Positions 6,656 to 16,600 of a stretch of DNA of 16,706 nt are shown in pieces. The stretch comes from Bacteroidota bacterium. GTDB lineage: Bacteria; Bacteroidota; Bacteroidia; Chitinophagales; Chitinophagaceae. The translations under genes and the position numbers were made by a program. Under the pieces are notes generated by a model that worked only from the letters and a program-made list of their open reading frames with translations, did not search any database and was not told the DNA's origin. The DNA lies in the NCBI GenBank assembly GCA_026391115.1, contig JAPLER010000193.1, positions 1 through 16,706 on the forward strand, written 5' to 3'. Every line of letters starts with the position of its first letter. The stretch's first letter is position 1.

Positions 6656-9600
6656 TTAATTTCTTATCAATGTTACATTTCCTTTTCTAATAATTTCTGT
6701 TCCATCATTTGTAAATCCTGCAATTGTCCACACGTAAGTATCAGTAGGAAGTTCTTTGCCAGTAAGCGTTCCATCCCAGCTCTTACTCATATCACTTGTT
6801 TCAAAAACTATTTTGCCCCATCTATCAAACACTCTAAAATATTGAATTTTTTGAATGTTTATATACAATGGTTTGAATAAGTCATTTGCATTATCGCCAT
6901 TTGGTGTAAAGGCTGTTGGTAAAAAAATATCTGCACCAGCAAATAACCATACTTCTTGTTTATCGGTTGCTACACAACCAAAACTGTCGGTTATTTTAAT
7001 TTGATAGTTTACAATGTTTGGACTTGATATAGCAAAATTTGCAATTGGATTTTGTATAAAGGCATTATCTAACGCAGTGCTAGGCAACCATTGATAAGCG
7101 ATGCCATTATTTGCAGCGTTTAGTTGAATGGGCGTACCCCTTGTTCCATCTATTCTTGGATAAACAACACTATTTCTCGGTTGATTAATAACAATAGTTT
7201 TTGTTATAGTATCAATTAAATTTGGACAACGGTTACCACTTACTTGCAACTTTACATTGTAAGAATTTGAGGCAGTATAAATATGTGTTGGATTATTGAT
7301 ATTACTTGTTAAACCATCACCAAAAAACCAGTTACTATTGCCAATACTTGTTTGTCCAAAACCAAATAAACTAAGATTATTGAATTGTGTAATTTGATTG
7401 ACACAAGTATTACCAAAACTAAAGCTAGCTGTAGGCTTGCCATATACTGTAATTTTTTTGCTTATCGTATCTGCAACACAACTACTGTCTGCTGTTATTG
7501 TAAGTGTTATTGTATAAACTCCCTCTGTATTATATTTATGAATAGGTTGATTACCTGTTAAAAAAGTTCCATCTCCAAAATTCCATAAATAGCTTGTAAT
7601 GCTTGTACTACCAAATCCAGTACTAGAAAGGTTTACAGGTACTGCATCACTTCCTAAACATACATTACCAACTGCAAAATTAGCTTTAGGTTTACCAAAG
7701 TTTTTTACTGTTATAAATGCAATATCAGACACACAATCTTTATCATCTTTAACCCATAAACTCACGCTAAAAGCACCTGAAATGTTATAGGAATGTGAAG
7801 GATTTTGAATAGTATCGGTTTTACCATCACCAAAACTCCAGTTCCATTTTTTAATAGAGCCACCTGCAACGCTTGATAAATCGAAACAATTAATATTTAA
7901 AACCCCGCTGCAAGATGAAGTAACAGGAATTTGAAAATCAGCAATTGGTTTTGGATAAGTTGTAAACTGTAGTACTGTGCTATCTATACCACAACCTAAT
8001 GTATGATCTGCAACCAATTTAATAATATAATTTTTATTAGGTTGTGCCAATTGAAATGGGCTAGGACTTGCTGCAACAGAAACTAAGTTTCCATCTACAT
8101 ACCATTTAAAAATATTAGCATAAAGGCTGCTATTATTGACTTGCAAGCTAAAAGGAGCACAACCTTGTGCAGCATTTATTTGAAAAGTAGCTTTAGCCTT
8201 TGGCTGAATCATTACTTTTTTAACTAGAGAATCTTTACATCCATAAGAGTTGGTAACAATTAATTTTACTTTAAAGGTTACAGCAGTTGTAATGTTGGGA
8301 TTAACAGTAAAGTTGTAATTAAAATTTGTTGTAGTAGTTTGTTTTATTCCATCAACATACCATTCATAGTTAATGGCATCGGCAGCACTATATGTTGTTT
8401 TATTAGTAAAATTAATTGTTTTACCTGGCACACACACCAAGCTATCACTCAACGAGAATGCTGCTTTTGGCGTTTCAATAACTTTTACGTTAGCAAAAGA
8501 AGTATCGCTACATCCAAAAGAATTAAATACTATTAAACGTATATTATAAGTACCAGTGTTATAAAATGTGTGTGTACCTACAGCCCCAGATTTTGTAGTA
8601 TCTATACTGCTTGCATCATAAAATTTCCAGTTATATATATACCCATTAATTATAGGTGCAACACCTTCAAATAAATAGGGTTGACAGTTTTGTAAAACTG
8701 CATTTGTAGTAAATGCTGCCGATGGAATCTGATGCACAATAATATTTTTGGTGGCAGTATCTGTACATTCTGCTCCACTAGCATTTGTAGATTTTACTAT
8801 TAAAGTGATAGTATAATTTCCTGCACTCGAATAAGTATGATTTGGATGTATTGCTGTTGATGTAATTCCATCTCCAAAGTTCCAAAAACAATTTAAAGTG
8901 GTATCAGATGTATTGGTGAAATGGATATTATTGTTTTTGCAATATTCACTGGATAAAGTGCTGAAGCTTGCTGCTGGCTTGTTATACAAAGTAATTGTTA
9001 ATGCAACTGTAGAATCGGTACAACTATTTTGTGCTTTTAAAGTTGCTGTGTAATTACCACCAGTTGCATAGTAATGATATATCGTATCTGGGTTATTTGT
9101 GGAGATATATGGCAAACTTCCATCGCCAAAGTTTACAGTAAATCTATTAGCTCCCCTTGTGTTATTAATAAAGCGAATATTAGTAGGTGCACATCCAAAA
9201 TTATTAGTTCCATCAACCACCAATTTTGGCACAATGGTGTTAGGGAAAACTACAACGTTTACTGTAAAACTATCTACACCACAAACATTTTCTGCTTTTA
9301 ATTTTACATTAAATGTATCGGTTGTTGTTACTTTAAAGTTGTGATAATAATAACCATAAGCTGTATCAATAACTAAAGCTGTACTATCTCCAAAATCCCA
9401 AGTATAAGTATTGTGTGTACCCAATGAATTATTAAATGCAGCAAAATGAAATATACTACAGCCAACAGTTGTATCTGGTTGAAACAATGCTCTTGGTTTT
9501 GGCAATACAGTTACACTATCTACAAACTTAATCGTATCGCACTGCGTATAAGCTGTAAGTGTAATGTAATATGTTGTATCGTGCCTATTATAACTTGTAT

Positions 9601-12600
9601 CTGCAATAAATGTTACATCATTAGGTGTTTGCAAATTTGATGTTTGTCCATTGCCAAAATTCCAGCTATAGGTGGGTGCATTTAATGGCGTTGATTTATT
9701 TGTAAAGCTTACTGTTAAAGGGCCACAGCCTTTTGTACTAGATTTAGTAAATAAAACTGTTGGTGTTTTTACAGTATAAAATTTATGTTCAAAAGAATCT
9801 GGTTTACAACCAAACGTACTAATAGCTTTTAGTTTAATATAAACAGTATCGCCGTTGTTTGTTATTGAGAATCCAGGAAAATTAATTCCAGTTCCTATTA
9901 ATATATTGTTTGCATACCATTCATAAGTGGCATTTGAAAAATCTTGAACTTTAATATTAGCAGAGTCAATAAAAGCTGGTGTGCAAAGTTTATCATTTGC
10001 AAAAGTGTACACAGCTTTTGCATTAGGATTTACAGTTAACACAAATGGAACTGAATTAACAGACCCCAAAGAATACAATTTAAAAGTATAGACAACATCA
10101 ATAGGCTGTGTTGTAGTGTTTATAAGTGTTTCACTAATAAGACCACTACTATCTGTACTTGAAGATGCAGCATTACTAATACCACTTACAGCATTTCTTA
10201 TCCAAGTATATTTTACATTAGGCGTTACACTCGTTGCTTGATATGTATATAGATTATCGGTACAAATAGTATCTTTTAATTTACTACTTAATGTAGGCGT
10301 TGGGTTTACTGTAATCTTAAAATTCATTGGCTTACCTACACAAAACTGTGTTGATGGCGTAACTGTTACGATACCAAAAATTGGGAAAGGAGTTGTATTA
10401 GTTGCATTAAAATTAATTGTGCCTGCACTACTTGCTGCAAGCCCAATTGTCGGATTTGAGTTTACCCAATTGAATGTAGTATTAGCAACAGTTCCTGTAA
10501 AAATAATATTACCACTATTCGTTCCATCTTTATAAGTGGTATCATTCAATTGAGCTACATTGGGTGTTTCGTTTACAACAATATTTGTTGTACTTACTTG
10601 AGATGGACATTTACCCACAATACTTGTTACTGTTGCTGCATAGTTACCAGCCATTACAAGTGTTGCATTTGATATTGTTGGATTTTGTTGTGTGCTTGTA
10701 AAACCACTTACGCCTGTCCAACTGTAGGTTAATGGCATTGGATAAGCTGTTGTAGCAAATAGTTTTATGGCACTATCGCTACATACAGGTGAATTACTTG
10801 TAAGTACTGGTGCTACTGGTGTTGAATCTACTCTTACTGTAAATGTGGCATCGTTGGATTTACATAAATTTAATGTAACAGATAGTTTGTAAACACCAAA
10901 ATCTTGGGTTGAAATATTGTTTAAAGTATAAGTATTACTTATTGTTGTATTGCCATTTGGATGTGTCCAAGTATACACTCCATTTGTAATGATAGTTGCT
11001 GGGTTTAATGTCAAATTCTTCTGGCTACATATACTATCAACACCAACAATAACAGGTGTTGCAGGTGGATTTGGATCTACTAAAGTATAGCTACCAATAG
11101 CGTTGGATGGACAAGCGTTTAGTGTTACAAAAATATTGGAGTATGTACCTGCACGCAACGTATCTATTTTTAAAATACCACTGCCATCACTGGTTTGTGT
11201 TTGGTTAAATGTATTGCCACCAACCGTGTAAGTTATTTGATAAGCAGTGTTTGCTTTTAAGCCACTTAATCGAATATTACCAGTAGCAGTAGCACATTGT
11301 GTTGGGTAAGTGCTGTCTTTAAAAACAATATGTGGCGTTTCGTTTACAACAACATTAGTAGTACCAACTTGTGATGAACATTTACCTACAACACTTGTAA
11401 CTGTTGCATTATAAGCACCTGCCATTGCAAGTGTAGCAGTTGATATTGTTGGATTTTGTTGTGTGCTTGTAAAACTATTTACGCCTGTCCAACTATAAGT
11501 TACTGTCATTGGATAAGCTGTTGTAGCAAATAGTTTTATAGTACTATCTGTACACACAGGTGAATTGCTTGCAAGTGCTGGTGCAATTGGTGTTGAATCT
11601 ACTCTTACAGTTTTTGATACTGCTGTTGAAATACATTTTGCAATAATTGCTGTAGCAGTAAATGTAGCTGTAGCGTTAGTTATAATATTGTTAATGATTA
11701 TTGTTCCATTAGTTCCATTTTGAATAAATCCATTTGGTCCAGTCCAATCATAAGTTGCAATCCCAGCACTTGTTGTAGATGCGGTTAAGGTTAGGTTTTT
11801 GCCACTACAAATACTATCAACACCAATAATAACAGGTGTTGCAGGCGGATTGGGATCTACCAAAGTATAACTACCAATAGTGTTAGATGGACAAGCATTG
11901 AGTGTTACAAAAATGTTGGAATAAGTACCTGCACGCAGCGTATCTATTTTTAAAATACCACTACCATCACTGGTTTGTGTTTGATTAAATGTATTACCAC
12001 CAACTGTATAGGTTATTTGATAAGCAGTGTTTGCCTTTAAGCCACTTAATCGAATATTTCCAGACGCTGTTGCACATTGTGTTGGATAAGTACTGTCCTT
12101 AAAAACAATATGTGGCGTTTCGTTTACAACAACATTAGTAGTACCAACTTGTGATGAACATTTCCCCACAACACTTGTAACTACAGCATTATAGCTACCA
12201 CTCATTAAAAGTGTAGCAGGCGATATTATTGGGTTTTTTTGTGTACTTGTAAAACTATTTGCACCTGTCCAACTATAAGTTACTGGCATTGGATAAGTTG
12301 TTGTGGCAAATAATTTTATGGTGCTATCTGTACATTTAGGTGAATTGCTTGTAAGTACTGGTGCAACTGGTGTTGAATCTACTCTTACTGTGAATGTAGC
12401 ATCATTTGATTTACATAAATTTAACGTAACAGACAGTTTATATACACCAAGGTCTTGGGTAGAAATATTGTTTAAAGTATAGGTATTACCTATTGTGGTG
12501 TTGCTGTTTGGATGTGTCCAAGTATATACTCCATTTATAATTAAAGTTACTGGATTTAATACTAAATTTTTACCACTACATATACTATCAACACCAACAA

Positions 12601-13603
12601 TAACTGGTGTTGCAGGTGGATTGGGATCGCTTAATATAATTGCACCAAGTGTATTAGATGGGCAATTGTTTAACGTAACTTTTATGTTATCATAAGTTCC
12701 AGCACTTAAACTATTGATTGTAATAATACCACTAACAGGTGTAGCACTATTAATGGCAGGTTGATTAACTCCTCCTTTTGTATAAGTTATAGTATAACTA
12801 CCAGTAGTGGGTGTAACATTAAAACTAATAGAACCATTGGTAGCTTGACATTGTTGAGGATCAACCTTAGTTAAATTACTAATAACTGGTGTTGCGTTTA
12901 CTGTAACTACTAAACTAGACGAGCCACTTTTGCAACCTGCATTGCTACTATCCACAACATAATAAGTTGTATTGGCAACTGTTGTTGTAATTGGTATTGG
13001 TGCTGTAGTACTGCCATTTGTTAAACCAATATTATTATACCAGATTAAATTTGTGCCACTTGCTGTAAGTGCTGTTGCTGTTGTATTTTGACAATAAGCA
13101 ACTGCACTTGTTGTAGGTGCTGATGGTGTTTGATTAACTGTAATATTAATTGTTGTATCATTCGATGTACATTGATTTATTGTTACAGTTACGTGATAAA
13201 CGCCACCTTGTGCAACAGCAATATTTGATATAGATTGTGTTGCACCTGTTGGTGTAGATCCATCTTTAAATACCCAGTTGTATGTGGCTGTTCCAACAGA
13301 AGAAGTTGCTGCACTAAGGTTTAATACACCACCACTACAAATAGGTGTATTGCCTGTAATTACTGGTGTTGCAGGTTTATTAGGATTGCTTAAGTTTATT
13401 GAACCTAGTGTATTTGATGAGCAACTATTAAGTGTAACTTTAATATTATCGTACAACCCAGCAGCTAAATTATTAATGGTTATAACTCCATTAGTTGTAC
13501 TAATGTTTGTTGTTTGATTACCACCATTCAATGTATAAGTAATAGCATAATTACCAGTGCAGAGCTTGACACTTACCTTGCAGCTTCTGGGCAGATTCCG
13601 CAA
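6656..13603 (-). CDS. Giant Ig/PKD-repeat surface protein with CHU_C T9SS type B domain (downstream fragment)
   Basis: This 2,315-codon frame is the C-terminal part of a giant exported protein. Its only start is a TTG inside the odd segment near 13603. Its first ~18 residues (such as RNLPRSCKVSVKLC) do not fit the repeat, which resumes at TGNYAITY, so it is best read as a continuation of the frame upstream. Residues about 20-1150 are Ig-like/PKD-like modules, each with a Cys near the start (ICSG, VCTDS) and one near the end. An Ig_7-like module lies at about 165-235 (YCQNTTATALTASGTNLIWY). From about 1290, PKD domains appear with NFGDG-type motifs at roughly 1315, 1403, 1490, 1577, 1924, 2011 and 2093, between Cys-rich Ig-like modules. 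Residues about 2225-2315 are the CHU_C gliding-motility C-terminal domain: FLPTAFTPNGDNANDLFKP, FRVFDRWGKIVFE, SWDGTLTGKELPTDTYVW. No catalytic domain was seen. Adhesion or gliding is the likely role. No clear terminator follows. Confidence 0.88.
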   Translation of the reverse strand: MRNLPRSCKVSVKLCTGNYAITYTLNGGNQTTNISTTNGVITINNLAAGLYDNIKVTLNSCSSNTLGSINLSNPNKPATPVITGNTPICSGGVLNLSAATSSVGTATYNWVFKDGSTPTGATQSISNIAVAQGGVYHVTVTINQCTSNDTTINITVNQTPSAPTTSAVAYCQNTTATALTASGTNLIWYNNIGLTNGSTTAPIPITTTVANTTYYVVDSSNAGCKSGSSSLVVTVNATPVISNLTKVDPQQCQATNGSISFNVTPTTGSYTITYTKGGVNQPAINSATPVSGIITINSLSAGTYDNIKVTLNNCPSNTLGAIILSDPNPPATPVIVGVDSICSGKNLVLNPVTLIINGVYTWTHPNSNTTIGNTYTLNNISTQDLGVYKLSVTLNLCKSNDATFTVRVDSTPVAPVLTSNSPKCTDSTIKLFATTTYPMPVTYSWTGANSFTSTQKNPIISPATLLMSGSYNAVVTSVVGKCSSQVGTTNVVVNETPHIVFKDSTYPTQCATASGNIRLSGLKANTAYQITYTVGGNTFNQTQTSDGSGILKIDTLRAGTYSNIFVTLNACPSNTIGSYTLVDPNPPATPVIIGVDSICSGKNLTLTASTTSAGIATYDWTGPNGFIQNGTNGTIIINNIITNATATFTATAIIAKCISTAVSKTVRVDSTPIAPALASNSPVCTDSTIKLFATTAYPMTVTYSWTGVNSFTSTQQNPTISTATLAMAGAYNATVTSVVGKCSSQVGTTNVVVNETPHIVFKDSTYPTQCATATGNIRLSGLKANTAYQITYTVGGNTFNQTQTSDGSGILKIDTLRAGTYSNIFVTLNACPSNAIGSYTLVDPNPPATPVIVGVDSICSQKNLTLNPATIITNGVYTWTHPNGNTTISNTYTLNNISTQDFGVYKLSVTLNLCKSNDATFTVRVDSTPVAPVLTSNSPVCSDSAIKLFATTAYPMPLTYSWTGVSGFTSTQQNPTISNATLVMAGNYAATVTSIVGKCPSQVSTTNIVVNETPNVAQLNDTTYKDGTNSGNIIFTGTVANTTFNWVNSNPTIGLAASSAGTINFNATNTTPFPIFGIVTVTPSTQFCVGKPMNFKITVNPTPTLSSKLKDTICTDNLYTYQATSVTPNVKYTWIRNAVSGISNAASSSTDSSGLISETLINTTTQPIDVVYTFKLYSLGSVNSVPFVLTVNPNAKAVYTFANDKLCTPAFIDSANIKVQDFSNATYEWYANNILIGTGINFPGFSITNNGDTVYIKLKAISTFGCKPDSFEHKFYTVKTPTVLFTKSSTKGCGPLTVSFTNKSTPLNAPTYSWNFGNGQTSNLQTPNDVTFIADTSYNRHDTTYYITLTAYTQCDTIKFVDSVTVLPKPRALFQPDTTVGCSIFHFAAFNNSLGTHNTYTWDFGDSTALVIDTAYGYYYHNFKVTTTDTFNVKLKAENVCGVDSFTVNVVVFPNTIVPKLVVDGTNNFGCAPTNIRFINNTRGANRFTVNFGDGSLPYISTNNPDTIYHYYATGGNYTATLKAQNSCTDSTVALTITLYNKPAASFSTLSSEYCKNNNIHFTNTSDTTLNCFWNFGDGITSTAIHPNHTYSSAGNYTITLIVKSTNASGAECTDTATKNIIVHQIPSAAFTTNAVLQNCQPYLFEGVAPIINGYIYNWKFYDASSIDTTKSGAVGTHTFYNTGTYNIRLIVFNSFGCSDTSFANVKVIETPKAAFSLSDSLVCVPGKTINFTNKTTYSAADAINYEWYVDGIKQTTTTNFNYNFTVNPNITTAVTFKVKLIVTNSYGCKDSLVKKVMIQPKAKATFQINAAQGCAPFSLQVNNSSLYANIFKWYVDGNLVSVAASPSPFQLAQPNKNYIIKLVADHTLGCGIDSTVLQFTTYPKPIADFQIPVTSSCSGVLNINCFDLSSVAGGSIKKWNWSFGDGKTDTIQNPSHSYNISGAFSVSLWVKDDKDCVSDIAFITVKNFGKPKANFAVGNVCLGSDAVPVNLSSTGFGSTSITSYLWNFGDGTFLTGNQPIHKYNTEGVYTITLTITADSSCVADTISKKITVYGKPTASFSFGNTCVNQITQFNNLSLFGFGQTSIGNSNWFFGDGLTSNINNPTHIYTASNSYNVKLQVSGNRCPNLIDTITKTIVINQPRNSVVYPRIDGTRGTPIQLNAANNGIAYQWLPSTALDNAFIQNPIANFAISSPNIVNYQIKITDSFGCVATDKQEVWLFAGADIFLPTAFTPNGDNANDLFKPLYINIQKIQYFRVFDRWGKIVFETSDMSKSWDGTLTGKELPTDTYVWTIAGFTNDGTEIIRKGNVTLIRN
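10570..12632 (-). repeat. In-frame tandem repeat of a ~775-bp Ig-like module pair
   Basis: Three copies lie head to tail: 10570-11340 (771 bp), 11341-12120 (780 bp) and 12121 to about 12632 (partial). Unit boundaries are set at the conserved codons for VNETP. Long stretches of 11041-11620 and 11820-12400 are nearly identical at DNA level with a 780-bp offset, including synonymous sites. All unit lengths are multiples of three, so the frame is kept. Each unit encodes about 257-260 residues. Confidence 0.9.
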
Positions 13604-13606
13604 CAG
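13557..13606. other. Anomalous GC-rich segment that breaks the giant gene
   Basis: Hand count gives 27 G/C of 50 bases, against about one third nearby. It joins the end of one frame (TAA at 13573) to the start of the next (TTG at 13601-13603), which overlap by 31 bp. In the homologous module around 12790-12870, 21 nt separate the codons for GSI and TGSY; here 53 nt separate the matching codons. That is about 32 extra bases, which shifts the frame by two. The peptide is Cys/Pro/Arg-containing, unlike the Thr/Asn/Ser-rich flanks. I do not recognise the sequence, and there are no obvious terminal inverted repeats. Confidence 0.75.
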
Positions 13607-16600
13607 TTTATGATACTACCTGTGTTTGAAGCACATTGAGTTGGACTAGTAGCTGTTAAATTACTAATGACTGGAACAGGGTTAACTGTAATTATTGTTT
13701 GTGATGATATTGCAGTTATTGGACAATCAATAGTATTGGTTGTTGTTACAATTGCCTGATAAGTTGTTGTTGTATCAAGATTAGTGTAATTTAAACTCGA
13801 TGTTGTATTGGCAACATCTACCCAAACAGCACTACCCAAAACTTTATACTGCCATTTAATAATGTTTCCAGTAAAGCCAGTAAGTGTAATAGTTCCAGTA
13901 TTATTATTCTTACAAACTGTAGCACTACTACTTGTTGTTCCTCCAACTGCTGCCTGATACACTTTTATTGTAACAGTATCTGTAGTTGGTGTACAAGTAA
14001 TATCATTGGCTATTGTCCAGGCTAGCGTGTAGTTGCCAATTTGATTAAAGGTAAATGTGGTTGTTGGGTTATTGATATTACTAAAGCTAGCACTACTACC
14101 TGTTGGTTTCGTTATAACAGTCCAAGTTCCTGTTTCAAAAGAGCGATTTGGATTTGCTGCATTGCCTTGTAACGTAACAGAGTTATTAACTGTAGAAAAA
14201 TTGCATACAACAATATCATTACCTGCATTTGCAGTAGTTACTGTTGGTCTGTTAATAATTTTCATAGTATCTGGCGTGTTAGGACAAGTACCTCCACCAC
14301 TTCCTGCAATTGTCCAAACAAACTGATAAATATCTGGCAACAAACCTGTAATAGTAGTATTATACAAATTGGCATTTGTAATGGTTGCTGCACCACCAAG
14401 AATTTTTGTCCACGTGCCTGTGCCTACAGTAGGATTATTACCTGCAAGCGTTGCTGTTGTTGCATTACAAAGGTTTTGGTCTAAGCCTGCATTGGGTGGT
14501 GTTGTACCTGGTCTAACTGTAATGTCAACTGTTTTAGTTTCACCAATACAACCTGTTGCACCAACAACATTAATAGTATATCTTACAACAGCATCAACAC
14601 TTCCTGTATTGGTTAAAGTGTTACTGATAGTTGTTGTTGTAATAGCTGTGGGTTGATTACTATTGCCAGTAGCAGCACCACTTGTTACAGTTGATGTCCA
14701 AGTATATTTAATACCTACTTGGTTACTGTTTAAATTTAAAGTAGCATTTTGCCCATTACAAATGGTGGCATTGGTTGCAGTTGCAGTAAGTGTTGGCGAT
14801 GGCTTAACGCTAACACTTGTTGATTGTGTTGTGGTACCACAACTATTAGTAACATCAACACTAATATTGTTATTACCTGTTGTATTAAATGCAATACCAC
14901 CAGGGCTTTTAACATTAGATGTCGAAGGTGTACCATTTGTAAATATCCAACTATAAGTAGCATTTGTGGCAAAGCAAGTAGCTGTAACAATTGGTGTTAC
15001 TGTATCTCCCTGACAAATAGTTGGACGAGACAAAGCAACTGTAACAGCTGGCTTATCTTTAACTGTAATAGTATGTTTAAATGCAACAGATGTACAACCA
15101 GTACCTTGAATAGTTGTAGTTAAACTTACAACATAAGTACCCGGTTTTGAAAAATTGATAATAGGGTTGGCCGATGATGGAGTTGTTGGATTAACAAAAG
15201 TTGGTGCCGCCGCTGCATTACAACCAACAGTAGTAGCAGGCACTACAGACCAGCTATATAAATTACTACCACATAATGGTGTATTTGAAGTGCTGGTAAA
15301 ATTTAGATTATCTCCTGCACATAAAGTGTCTTTTGGAATTGTGAAAGAGGCTGTTGGTGTAGGGTTGACACAGATGGTTTTAATTTTTGTTGAAGAACCA
15401 CAAATAGTACTACCACCAGTTTTTAGAGTAATTGTGTAAGAACCCGAAATTAAAAAATTAATCTCCAGGATGTTTGTTCCACTTGTCCAGTTTGCTGGAT
15501 TTGTAGTGCTGTTGTCATTACCTAAAGAACCAGAAGTTACACTCCAACCAGTAGCTGGTGTTATTGACCAAACTATATTACCATTGGTGCAAGTTGCTGT
15601 TCCATTAGATGGATTAACCTTAATATTATTATTAAAAGTACTTGAGTTATTTAATGTGACAGTTGTATTGATACAAGTTGTATCTTTTGGTGAAATTCCA
15701 AAATCAGTTGATGGTTTTTGAGAAACATAAATAGGCTCAACAGGTTGTGGAGTAAATCCACAAGGATTTGAGGCAGTCATTTTAATCCAAAAAGCGTTTT
15801 GATAAGTAGTCCCATTTACACCACAACTTGTTGTGTTAAATGTGTGTGTAATAGACGTTGGTGGAGGATGTGTATATATCTCAGAGGGGCTACCATCATT
15901 GTAGCTTACTTCATAAATTGTTCCAGGAGGATTATTAGCAGTTAAAGTAACAGGAAATGTTTTAGAATCACCTGAACAAATTGATGTATTACCAGGATTA
16001 GCAAAACCCAATGCAGGATTGCTACCATAAAAAATATAATAATCACCAGTATTTGTGCAACCATTTGAGCCTGTGACTATAACTTTCATGTTAAAAATTC
16101 CAACTGGATAATTATGTGTCACAACAGTCCAAGTACTCATAATTGTATCATTAGACCCATCACCCCACTGTATTTTATAACTTGAATTTATACTTGCGGT
16201 TTTTGTTTGATTTGTGAAACTAAAGTTTGGTAAATCAGGAGCACAAATTGTAAAATAGGATTTTCCATTAAAATCTATTGGATTGGTACCTGTTATTGAA
16301 GCATCAGGTCCAGCTCCTATAGTTATTGTTTTTCTTACAGTATCAAAACATTTTGAATTGACGTCTTTGACTGCTAACATTATTTGATAAGTCGTAGAAG
16401 AAACCCCAGTAGGAATATAAACATGTGAAGGATTCTGCAAACTAGATTGATTATTATTATTATCGCCAAAGTCCCAATTATAAATACTCCCAACTAAAGT
16501 ATTGCTATTTGTAAATTGAACTGGGGTTCTTCCACAACCTGCATTTGGGGTAAATGTAAAAGCTGCTGTGGGCTTAGCATTCATTGTCACGGTTTGACTA

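Noticed and set aside
10570..12632. Possible CRISPR or mobile-element repeats
   Set aside because: The repeats are long, coding, in frame and contiguous without spacers; they are protein modules.
13557..13606. Programmed ribosomal frameshift joining the two giant frames
   Set aside because: The overlap contains no slippery heptamer that I can see, and a frameshift would still leave about 11 foreign residues in the module; an insertion or artefact explains it better.
14057..15721. Several 80-100-codon plus-strand frames rich in Val, Leu and Pro opposite the giant gene
   Set aside because: They are antisense readings of Thr/Asn/Gly-rich repeat codons, which lack stops on the other strand; no conserved motif or start context supports them.
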